Shown: piece after piece, positions 8,309 through 15,251 of the stretch
Layout: every line of letters begins with the position of its first letter
Numbering within the stretch: position 1 is the stretch's first letter
Source: Polycladospora coralii
Lineage (GTDB): Bacteria; Bacillota; Bacilli; Thermoactinomycetales; Thermoactinomycetaceae
Direction of reading: 5' to 3'
NCBI RefSeq assembly: GCF_014773435.2
Contig: NZ_JACXAG020000005.1
Span: forward strand, 154,903 to 218,902
DNA length: 64,000 nt
Program-made: the position numbers and the translations under genes
Notes under the pieces: generated by a model
Told to the model about the DNA's origin: nothing
Databases searched by the model: none
What the model saw: only the letters and a program-made list of their open reading frames with translations

Positions 8309-9008
8309 TATTCAAAAACTCCTCTACAGTAAGCTGGATTTCGTCAGTTAATGCGTTCAGAAGTGCTCTCCCTTTTTCAGCATTCGCTTGGGTAGGGAAT
8401 CCGATTGTCCCGGTTTCTGAATACGGTTTTATGCCTAATACCTGAAATAAGTCTCTACGCGGCGAATCTACATCTTGAAAGTGATCCGTTTTTATAATTC
8501 CTTCTTGTAAGAGGGATAACAAAATAGAAGTTTCACCTTCTCCGGCATGCATATCCCGAGAGATGGTTGTAGATAGATTTGCTTTTTCATAAGCGCGATC
8601 CCAATGTTTCCGACTAGGTGTAATCAGTAGCTTGGGAAAATTAACATTCATTTCTTGCGCGATATTCCCGAGTAGCATATTCCCACCATGTCCATTCACA
8701 ATTACACATTTCTTAACACCCATCCGTTCCAATGAATGGATGACATCTTTTACAACATGGATGATGGTTTCGGAACGTAGCGAAATGGAACCGGGGAAAT
8801 GAACGTGTTCAAAAGATGATGAGAAAGGAAGATTTGGTACCACAAATGAACGATGAGTTAAAGCTTTTGCTAACTGATTTGCAATGGCTTCAGCAATTAG
8901 ACTGTCAGTGTTAATAGGTAGGTGATAACCATGTTGTTCTAAGGAGCCGATAGGAAATAAAGCAAGATCGATATGCTGTAAATCGTTCCAAGTGGAGTAA
9001 GGGTTCAT
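8298..9008 (-). CDS. Creatininase-family amidohydrolase
   Basis: The protein belongs to the creatininase/MftE/FAPy-deformylase superfamily: LFPIGSLEQHGYHLPINTD near the N-terminus gives the metal-binding Glu-x-His and Asp, and NGHGGN and HAGEGETS supply the other ligands. Members hydrolyse C-N bonds in cyclic amides, formamides or peptide ends, using two metal ions. The reading frame is open to 9056, but the ATG at 9008 has an AAGGAA ribosome site at good spacing. Its substrate cannot be told from sequence; the thymidylate-kinase-like gene in the divergent operon hints at a nucleotide-like compound. Confidence 0.85.
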   Translation of the reverse strand: MNPYSTWNDLQHIDLALFPIGSLEQHGYHLPINTDSLIAEAIANQLAKALTHRSFVVPNLPFSSSFEHVHFPGSISLRSETIIHVVKDVIHSLERMGVKKCVIVNGHGGNMLLGNIAQEMNVNFPKLLITPSRKHWDRAYEKANLSTTISRDMHAGEGETSILLSLLQEGIIKTDHFQDVDSPRRDLFQVLGIKPYSETGTIGFPTQANAEKGRALLNALTDEIQLTVEEFLNIGS

Positions 9009-9256
9009 TGTATGAATTCCTTCTTTCTTCAATCTAGATTCAAATAAAGTGTACAATAATTTTAGAAAAAAGTGAATATTAGGTATTAAAAAGATCTTAT
9101 ATAAGTATAGACTGAATAATATAAATATAGATTGTGATAATTGATACTACACTACTTCATTTACTTGATTTAGTAATTTCTGATCTAGTAGTTATTTTTA
9201 ATACAACTTAAAGCATCTAATTTAAACTCATTTTATCTTTTGGAAGGGGAATGTAC

Positions 9257-9478
9257 ATGTCACCAGCACTAGAGAAAGTAATTCACCGTTTACAAATTGA
9301 TGTTTCTTGGATTCCGGTTGATGATATCCCTGTTATTGACCTTTGGCCGAGAAATAACCAGCGATTAACTGAATTAATAAGTCAGGGAGTAAGGAAAATG
9401 AAATTTACTGGGGAGATATTATTTAAACGGGAAGGAACGCTTTTCTTCTTCCAATTTCTATGTAAGGTGGAAAAATGA
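9257..9478 (+). CDS. Small unknown protein, first gene of the kinase operon
   Basis: About 73 residues (MSPALEKVIHRLQIDVSWIP...). No signal peptide or membrane segment is seen, and I do not recognise a family. I chose the ATG at 9257, not 9251, because GGAAGGGG (9241-9248) is too close to the latter. The stop overlaps the next ATG (ATGA), so it is coupled to the 260-residue gene downstream. It could be a precursor peptide or a small partner subunit; nothing in the sequence decides this. Confidence 0.6.
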   Translation: MSPALEKVIHRLQIDVSWIPVDDIPVIDLWPRNNQRLTELISQGVRKMKFTGEILFKREGTLFFFQFLCKVEK

Positions 9479-10257
9479 TGCTAACATTAGAACATGGATG
9501 GCTAAATTTAATAGATGGGTTAACGGTTCAAAGATATTTTTTACATGCCTATCCTTTTATATTACAAAGCTTAAATAAAGAAATTAATCTCAGTGAATAC
9601 ACGCTGGATCGAAACCCAATTTACGAGACAATTAATGCGTATGCAAACCGTTTTAAGAATGATAGCGAAGAGATACGCGGAAGTTTTCAGTTTAAAGGTA
9701 AAGTATGGTCTATTTGTGGAAACCAAAGTGACTTTCATATAAAAACGTTTCAATCCGCTCTCGAAATCATTTCAGTGTCTGGTTTATTTTTCATTCCAGA
9801 ACTTGCTTCAGGTGTCGTTTATTTTGATGGTTTTCAACCAGAGCCTATACACTTCGGTATCCGTTTCTCCTCAGATCTTAATGAAAAGACGGGAGCTATT
9901 CAAATTCTTTCTGAAGCAGCAAGGCATTTTGCTAAAGTATGTTGGGATAGCTATGAACTCGATTTTAATGAAATAGCTTATCGATCTCTTTGGTCTACTG
10001 ACTTAATTAGTATCCAAGATCTAGTGATCAGCATATTTACATCATCTATTCTTTTAGATTTGTACAATAGAATACAAATGGAACCAGATTCTATCTATAA
10101 TCAAGAAAGTAAACGATTGCAAGAAGTGGAACACCTAATCCCGGATATTTTAAGCGTGATTGATCACATGAATATGGATGACCTCATTCAACTTTATCTT
10201 CCTTCAAACAAAAGATTTGATAAGTATAGGACTGGAAAAGGAGCAGGGCAAACATAA
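9475..10257 (+). CDS. Unknown 260-residue protein in the kinase operon
   Basis: The protein is soluble and mixed alpha/beta, with no motif I recognise. It overlaps the upstream small gene by four bases and is followed after 24 bp by the thymidylate-kinase-like gene. It has a single Cys pair (about residues 80 and 162) with no metal-binding spacing. Conserved co-directional packing suggests it is a dedicated enzyme or scaffold of the same pathway. Confidence 0.6.
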   Translation: MMLTLEHGWLNLIDGLTVQRYFLHAYPFILQSLNKEINLSEYTLDRNPIYETINAYANRFKNDSEEIRGSFQFKGKVWSICGNQSDFHIKTFQSALEIISVSGLFFIPELASGVVYFDGFQPEPIHFGIRFSSDLNEKTGAIQILSEAARHFAKVCWDSYELDFNEIAYRSLWSTDLISIQDLVISIFTSSILLDLYNRIQMEPDSIYNQESKRLQEVEHLIPDILSVIDHMNMDDLIQLYLPSNKRFDKYRTGKGAGQT

Positions 10258-10281
10258 AATATACGAAAGTGAGGATATTGT

Positions 10282-10899
10282 ATGAGTAACTATTTCATTG
10301 CACTTGAAGGAATCGATGGCTCGGGTAAAACGAGCGTAAAACAACAATTATATCGTTTGTTTTCAGAAAAAGGGAAGGGACCACTTACTGTAATTCCTCA
10401 ATTGTGGAGAGATGCATTGTCTACTCAAGTGATAGTATCGGCTAAATATGATGGAATCAATTATCCCAAAGATATAATAACAAGAGCGTATGTAAGAGAT
10501 AAAGAATTACTCTACAGAGAAATGATTTGCCCTCATTTATCCTATCGTTCTGTTATCTCAGATCGATATATTTTGAGTGATCTTGTTTACCATCAGCAAC
10601 TGTACGGCATTTCACCAGTAGATACATTTGAAGCATATAAAAATTCTGGGTTGGTTTTCCCTGATTACTTGATTTTTATCAAGACGGATCCTTTGCAAGC
10701 ATACCAGAGAATATTAAATCGGAATCCAAATGCCATTCATAAATGGGAAAGACCAGAGATTCTTGCCGATCTTTATCAAACCTTCTTAGAGTGCTTAGAT
10801 TTTATGAACTGCAATGTGATTATATTGAAAAATGATTCGGATTTCACTTCTTTAAAAGATGAAGTGAACAAATTATTCACGGAGTATTTTGATGAATAG
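10282..10899 (+). CDS. Thymidylate-kinase-like P-loop kinase
   Basis: The 205-residue protein opens with FIALEGIDGSGKTSVKQQL, the dTMP kinase P-loop, and has SDRYILSDLVYHQ, the DR(Y/H) motif region, followed by DYLIFIKTDPLQAYQRILNR in the place of the LID region. The length fits dTMP kinases, but the sequence is divergent and the gene lies in an accessory operon, so it is unlikely to be the housekeeping tmk. It probably phosphorylates a nucleotide-like or related small molecule. A GTGAGGATATTG region precedes the ATG. It closes the three-gene operon opposite the creatininase/GntR pair. Confidence 0.75.
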   Translation: MSNYFIALEGIDGSGKTSVKQQLYRLFSEKGKGPLTVIPQLWRDALSTQVIVSAKYDGINYPKDIITRAYVRDKELLYREMICPHLSYRSVISDRYILSDLVYHQQLYGISPVDTFEAYKNSGLVFPDYLIFIKTDPLQAYQRILNRNPNAIHKWERPEILADLYQTFLECLDFMNCNVIILKNDSDFTSLKDEVNKLFTEYFDE

Positions 10900-11034
10900 A
10901 GTCATGGGTATATTAGAAGAATTGAGAGCGGTATTCTTTCAGAAGTTCCTGAGAAAAAGGGGATTCTTTTTCGGATTTCTATGTGAAAAAGTCAAAAAAA
11001 GAAGCGTGGCAAGTAACCTGCTAACGGTGGTGTT

Positions 11035-11316
11035 GATTATCCAAAATACACGACGCTAAAATGGATAAATCATGCAAATCAACACGCTTGACCTGCTAAC
11101 TTTAAACTCATTTATAAGCAGCTATTCAAGGTAGAGCGTTGCTTTGCTTGGATGGACAACTTTGGACGTCTTATCGTTCGATATGAACATTGTGCTCGGT
11201 TATATCGCGGCTTTTTGTGTGCTTGCATAATTATGTGCCTGCGGTATTTTGAAATGGCTTTTAGTTGGAAAGATATGAAAGCTAACATATCGTCATGTTT
11301 TAGCACAAATCATTAG
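11035..11316 (+). pseudogene. Transposase C-terminal remnant (IS5-like)
   Basis: From 11110 the frame reads IYKQLFKVERCFAWMDNFGR followed by LIVRYEHCARLYRGFLCACI, which matches the C-terminus of IS5-type DDE transposases, where ERxFAWLDNFRRLxVRYE carries the catalytic Glu. Upstream, TLKWINHANQHA continues the same frame before an in-frame stop, so the gene is broken. The rest of the element is missing. A related scrap occurs at about 51340-51410. The 730-bp gap between 10899 and 11631 holds only this remnant and the lasso promoter. Confidence 0.72.
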
Positions 11317-11445
11317 GTTTTATACCAAAATTTATTTATTTTGGTATATGTATTTCGATAGTTTCTGTCTATTTTACTGAAGTTCACAATCCCCGAATGA
11401 TATATCACTGGACATAGACGAATTGCTTAAAATTCACGTGAAAAA

Positions 11446-11512
11446 ACACAAGAAACAGCACTATTATCGTAAAAATATAAATATTGTGTAATTTAACTAC
11501 TGATCATACAAT
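11446..11512 (+). promoter_or_regulatory. Promoter of the lasso-peptide operon
   Basis: TTGTGT (11484-11489) and TACAAT (11507-11512) are spaced by 17 bp. Just upstream is the AT-rich block TTATCGTAAAAATATAA (from 11464) that runs into the -35. The same block, hexamers and spacing recur at 20667-20715, so it is likely a shared activator or repressor site and not only an UP element. The first gene starts 119 bp downstream. Confidence 0.75.
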
Positions 11513-11630
11513 GGCAGTAAATAGAAGTTGCTCTGTACTACTAAATGTAAAATTCATATTAAATCATAAATTATAGTTTTTCATTTATTAAAAATAACGA
11601 TTCAACCAATTTAAAGAAGAGGTGTAGCAA

Positions 11631-11888
11631 GTGAATTATATGATTTTTTCCTACGTCAAAAGTCATGAGGTTGAAAATGGACTTTTTATTTACAATGAGG
11701 AAAATGGGACATGTTACGGTATTGAAGGCATAGGAGGAGTGATTTGGAAAGGCATTATTAATGAAGATTCTCTTCAAGTGATTATTGGGAACATCAGACA
11801 AGGATATCATCCTGGAATTACACTAGAACAAGATGTTAAAGAGTTTATTGATCAATTATTGCTAAACAGTTTGATTAAGTTAAGATAA
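11631..11888 (+). CDS. Lasso peptide RRE protein (B1, PqqD-like)
   Basis: The 85-residue protein has the PqqD-like RiPP recognition element fold: FIYNEENGTCYGIEGIGGVIWKGI is the beta-hairpin and first helix, followed by a winged-helix half ending FIDQLLLNSLIKLR. In lasso biosynthesis B1 binds the precursor leader (YxxPxLxxxG) and presents it to the B2 protease. It starts at GTG with GAGGTG eight bases upstream and is the first gene of the operon. The precursor lies directly downstream, an order (B1 before A) that differs from the A-first layout of most Firmicute lasso clusters known to me. Confidence 0.85.
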   Translation: MNYMIFSYVKSHEVENGLFIYNEENGTCYGIEGIGGVIWKGIINEDSLQVIIGNIRQGYHPGITLEQDVKEFIDQLLLNSLIKLR

Positions 11889-11928
11889 TGAATTTTAAAC
11901 TTTTTAGATTTTGAAAGGAGGTGAGTTA

Positions 11929-12078
11929 ATGGATCAGAAAATTCGTAGCGATGAGGTAGAGAAAAAGGAGTATGTTGCTCCTAAGCTTATCCAATTAGGT
12001 AACATCGTTGAGATTACTTACGGTGGTGTTGATGGTTGGGGTAGCGATCACATGTCTAGAAGATTCCGGAGTGACTAA
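11929..12078 (+). CDS. Lasso peptide precursor (A)
   Basis: A 49-residue peptide behind a perfect AAAGGAGGTGA ribosome site. Residues 15-24, YVAPKLIQLG, give the leader motif YxxPxLxxxG bound by B1. Thr30 is the conserved -2 residue, so cleavage after Tyr31 releases an 18-residue core, GGVDGWGSDHMSRRFRSD. Gly1 and Asp9 of the core are correctly placed for the nine-membered macrolactam ring, leaving a tail of nine residues, HMSRRFRSD. The bulky Arg-Arg-Phe-Arg stretch could act as the steric lock. Ser17 is the penultimate residue; the HPr-kinase-like gene downstream suggests phosphorylation of a Ser near the C-terminus. This core is not one I recognise. Confidence 0.88.
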   Translation: MDQKIRSDEVEKKEYVAPKLIQLGNIVEITYGGVDGWGSDHMSRRFRSD

Positions 12079-12092
12079 TCAATTAATGATAA

Positions 12093-12135
12093 ATGACTGT
12101 TTTAGATCATGTTCATCATGACCTAAAACAGTCAT
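12093..12135 (+). promoter_or_regulatory. Intercistronic hairpin after the lasso precursor
   Basis: A 13-bp perfect stem (ATGACTGTTTTAG / CTAAAACAGTCAT) encloses an inner TCATG/CATGA stem. There is no T run, so it is probably a partial terminator or an RNA-stability element that raises the level of precursor mRNA over the enzyme genes, as is common after RiPP precursor genes. Confidence 0.75.
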
Positions 12136-12151
12136 CAATATAGGAGGCGCT

Positions 12152-13069
12152 ATGAAAAATTATATATTATACGGGATGAAAATAAAAACAGAAATTAATT
12201 TTGATGAGCATCTAAATAGATGTTACATAGACAGTTATGACTTCGAGTTGGTTCACTCAGGTAATAATTTGAAAATAGAGATACAAAGTAAATTAAAAAA
12301 GATTTATGAGAAATTTATTATGAATGAACCAATACCTTTTGAAGTATTGTTTCAAATTGATGAAAAGGTTTTTTACCTAAGTTGGCTAACTCACTATCAT
12401 TTTATTATCGATATAAGAAGTAATACAATAAATTTTTATGGAGAACTAGACGGTGAATTTTATTGTGTCTTTTTTTCAAGGGTAGTGTCATTTTTGCTTT
12501 ATACAAGAGGATATACACAAATTCACGGGAGTGCTATTCAGTATAAAGGCAAAACGGTATGTTTTATTGGTGATTCGGGTGCTGGGAAATCGACCCTTGC
12601 TTCTTTGGCATTTCATCACGGAGGGAAAGTAATTACTGATGATATTATAGCAATTGGCCCAGATAGTTGTGAAGTAAATTTTGGTACTTCTAGTTTAAGA
12701 CTTTACCCTGATTCATCATATATCCCAGCTAATGCAGTGTTTTTTAATGAGGTAGATAAACTTAGAGTGAATTTTAATCATAGTAGTTATAACAAAAAAT
12801 ACTTTCCCAATTTTTTGTTTTTCATTGAAGTTAATGATAGTAAAGAACTTATATATGAGGAGTTAGATAATTTCGGCAAAATGACTAGTCTCATTTATAA
12901 TGCCTACAATAAAAAACTATTACAAAATGTATTCAGTGATGTCATGGAAAGCGAAAATATAAAAGTTTTTTCCGAACTATCTAGAAGATCAAGTTTTGTG
13001 AAAGTGACTCGACATGAAAACACTTCTCCTGAGGATGTGTTTTCCCTTGTACAGTCATTATTAACATGA
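12152..13069 (+). CDS. HPr kinase-like lasso precursor kinase (K)
   Basis: The 305-residue protein has a C-terminal HPr kinase/phosphorylase-like domain: IHGSAIQ (about 124-130), Walker A GDSGAGKST (140-148) and KVITDDIIAI (159-168). Homologues in Bacillales lasso clusters phosphorylate the side chain of the last Ser of the precursor before cyclisation. Here the precursor ends Ser-Asp, so either the penultimate Ser or Ser12 of the core would be the target. The gene has an AGGAGG site and ends in an ATGA overlap with the B2 gene. The N-terminal 110 residues are less conserved in the family. Confidence 0.8.
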   Translation: MKNYILYGMKIKTEINFDEHLNRCYIDSYDFELVHSGNNLKIEIQSKLKKIYEKFIMNEPIPFEVLFQIDEKVFYLSWLTHYHFIIDIRSNTINFYGELDGEFYCVFFSRVVSFLLYTRGYTQIHGSAIQYKGKTVCFIGDSGAGKSTLASLAFHHGGKVITDDIIAIGPDSCEVNFGTSSLRLYPDSSYIPANAVFFNEVDKLRVNFNHSSYNKKYFPNFLFFIEVNDSKELIYEELDNFGKMTSLIYNAYNKKLLQNVFSDVMESENIKVFSELSRRSSFVKVTRHENTSPEDVFSLVQSLLT

Positions 13070-13485
13070 AGTTAAAAGGAGTGAATAAATTGACGAAGAT
13101 ATTTATCTTTTTTCAAAGCTATTGGTATTTGTTTTCTTACTATAGAAAGCTTAGAAAAAAAGGATTTCCAATGGTGCTAAAACAGATAAAGATAGATTCA
13201 ATATTGAAAAATAAAAGAAAGTATATATATGAGAAAAAGCTCATTAGGTCTTTTACGCTAGCATGCAAATATCACTTCTATAATATAGAATGCCTAGAAA
13301 GATCATTGGCTTTATACAGTCTTTTAAATCAATATGGTTATCGGGTTCAGTTTCAAGTTGGCGTTAAGCAAAAACCTTTTCTTAGTCACGCATGGATAGA
13401 AACAGAGATTAAAGAGTTAGATGAAAGTGAACTTAGAAATAGATTTAAGGTATTCATTCAAATAAATAAGGAGAATTCTAAATGA
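13066..13485 (+). CDS. Lasso peptide B2 leader protease (transglutaminase-like)
   Basis: The 139-residue protein matches the lasso B2 family of transglutaminase-fold cysteine proteases, which remove the leader. The catalytic Cys76 lies in IECLERSLALYSLL, and His108 lies in FLSHAWIE after the typical QVGV strand. The first ~60 residues are basic and hydrophobic. The ATG overlaps the kinase stop; a TTG at 13090 with AAGGAG upstream is an alternative start. It is stand-alone, with B1 encoded separately, as in other Gram-positive split-B clusters. Confidence 0.82.
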   Translation: MKLKGVNKLTKIFIFFQSYWYLFSYYRKLRKKGFPMVLKQIKIDSILKNKRKYIYEKKLIRSFTLACKYHFYNIECLERSLALYSLLNQYGYRVQFQVGVKQKPFLSHAWIETEIKELDESELRNRFKVFIQINKENSK

Positions 13486-15239
13486 CAATTGCTTATTTTT
13501 TAATAAGAGATAATCACCTATTGTCAAAAAAATACACGAATATAGCAGTCGACGATAAATTAATATTGACTGCAGATTGTAAAAAGGTGAGTATTCAAAA
13601 CTTCACTCTTGTTATTTTTGAAGATGATAACAGTAGTCATAAGTTACTGACTAAATATATTCAAGATCACAACTGTTTTGACCAAAAAATTTTAAATACA
13701 ATAAAAACCCCACTTTCCTTTCTTATTTATGACTGTATTAATAATAAATTAGATATATTTAGATCGCTGACGGCTAACCCTGTTTTTTATTTCTTCTCGT
13801 ATCAAAAAGGTTTAGTCATATCCAATAAATTAGAAGATTTATCGTATATTAAAAGTAGCTTGAATGACAATTATTTTCGATTATACTTTAATACAGAACT
13901 AACTGAGACTGAACACACTCCGTATAAAGGAATAAAACGTTTAATGCCCGCCCACAAACTTACAAAATTCAACAATAGTGATCTAACCACACATAAATTC
14001 TGGTCACTTCCAGTAGAGTCAACTTATTGCAACACAAATATTGAAGAAAATATACATGTTTTCTCAGAAATTTTGTCAACAATTGTGGGTGATATAGTTG
14101 CTCGGCATAGAGATATAGGATGTGAGATAAGTGGTGGTCTAGATTCTTCAAGCATTTCATGTTTGCTTAATAAAAATAGATTAAAAAGTTCTAAAATCTT
14201 TGGCTATAGCTATATATTTGATCAAACTATTGGTGGGAAGTGTAATAAAGATAAAGTTGATCAAATATATCAAAGCACAGGAATTATACCTACATATATA
14301 GATTTATCAAAATTTTGGTCATTTAAAGATGTTAAAAATAATTATCATAGTATGGATGAGCCTAGCTTTTTAGCTCTAAATCATTCTATGTATACTTATT
14401 TACAGTCTGTAGCTTATGATCACGGTAATACGGTGTTGGTATCAGGAGAAGGTGGGGATGAACTGTTCTATGGTGGAACTCATTATCTGCGAGACCTATT
14501 ATTTCAAAGGAAATTTATGGAGCTATTTAATGAGCTAAACGAAATAGCTACAAAAAAACAGCAACCATTTTGGAAAATCTTTAAAATGCATGTTTTACCT
14601 GCCATACTGCCTGTGAAAATTAGAAATAAAATAGAAGCTAGCTCAAATGAGCAAACTTGGAGAAATACTGGTTTTCATATGAACTGGTATGAAACAGCTG
14701 ATTGGGTAGACGGAGATATGAGGGAAATAACGTATCTTGAAGTAGAAGAAGAAAGACTAAAAATTAGAGATTCTAGCATAGATAGCGTGTATCTTAAGGA
14801 AGTTTTCGAAAGATTCATCTTGATAAATCCTTGCACATGGATAAACAATAATATTTGCGTAGACTCCTCATTGAGATATGTCCATCCTTTCAGAGATCAA
14901 AGATTAATTGAATTTATGTATACTTTACCTGCTGAAAACAAATTAAGAATGAGTCAGAAAAAAATGTGTATTAGAGAAGCAGTGACAGGAGTGGTGCCAA
15001 ACAAAATATTGACTAATCCTGATAAAAATACTTTTACAGAGGTATTTCGCAAGGGATTCTCTTTGGAGGCTCGACTTATTGATGAGCTTATAGAAGATTC
15101 TCGCTCGGTTAAGTTAGGTTGGGTTAAGAAAGACAAAATAAAAGAATCAGTAGATAAATTCAAATATGGCTTCAACAATGATTTTGCTTTATTGATTAAG
15201 TTTTTCGGGCTAGAGCTTTGGTTCAGACAAAACGGTTAA
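13482..15239 (+). CDS. Lasso cyclase (C), asparagine synthase-like
   Basis: The 585-residue protein has an N-terminal class-II-amidotransferase-like domain and a C-terminal synthetase domain. SGGLDSSS (217-224) is the ATP-PPi loop and LVSGEGGDELFYGG is a second conserved block of the family. In lasso pathways it adenylates the ring Asp/Glu side chain, here Asp9, so that the Gly1 amine can attack. The start overlaps the B2 stop (ATGA), with AAGGAG upstream. A C-terminal scrap of a paralogue lies at 3491-3718. Confidence 0.88.
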   Translation: MTIAYFLIRDNHLLSKKYTNIAVDDKLILTADCKKVSIQNFTLVIFEDDNSSHKLLTKYIQDHNCFDQKILNTIKTPLSFLIYDCINNKLDIFRSLTANPVFYFFSYQKGLVISNKLEDLSYIKSSLNDNYFRLYFNTELTETEHTPYKGIKRLMPAHKLTKFNNSDLTTHKFWSLPVESTYCNTNIEENIHVFSEILSTIVGDIVARHRDIGCEISGGLDSSSISCLLNKNRLKSSKIFGYSYIFDQTIGGKCNKDKVDQIYQSTGIIPTYIDLSKFWSFKDVKNNYHSMDEPSFLALNHSMYTYLQSVAYDHGNTVLVSGEGGDELFYGGTHYLRDLLFQRKFMELFNELNEIATKKQQPFWKIFKMHVLPAILPVKIRNKIEASSNEQTWRNTGFHMNWYETADWVDGDMREITYLEVEEERLKIRDSSIDSVYLKEVFERFILINPCTWINNNICVDSSLRYVHPFRDQRLIEFMYTLPAENKLRMSQKKMCIREAVTGVVPNKILTNPDKNTFTEVFRKGFSLEARLIDELIEDSRSVKLGWVKKDKIKESVDKFKYGFNNDFALLIKFFGLELWFRQNG

Positions 15240-15251
15240 GGTGGTGAGGAA

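Noticed and set aside
8298..9008. Creatininase as a mycofactocin MftE homologue
   Set aside because: No MftA/B/C genes are nearby and the small neighbouring protein lacks the conserved MftA end.
9118..9160. AT-rich stretch resembling the shared lasso promoter block (AATATAAATATAGATTGTG)
   Set aside because: The ATCGTAAAAA part is missing and there is no -10 at 17 bp from the TTGTGA; the likeness is base composition.
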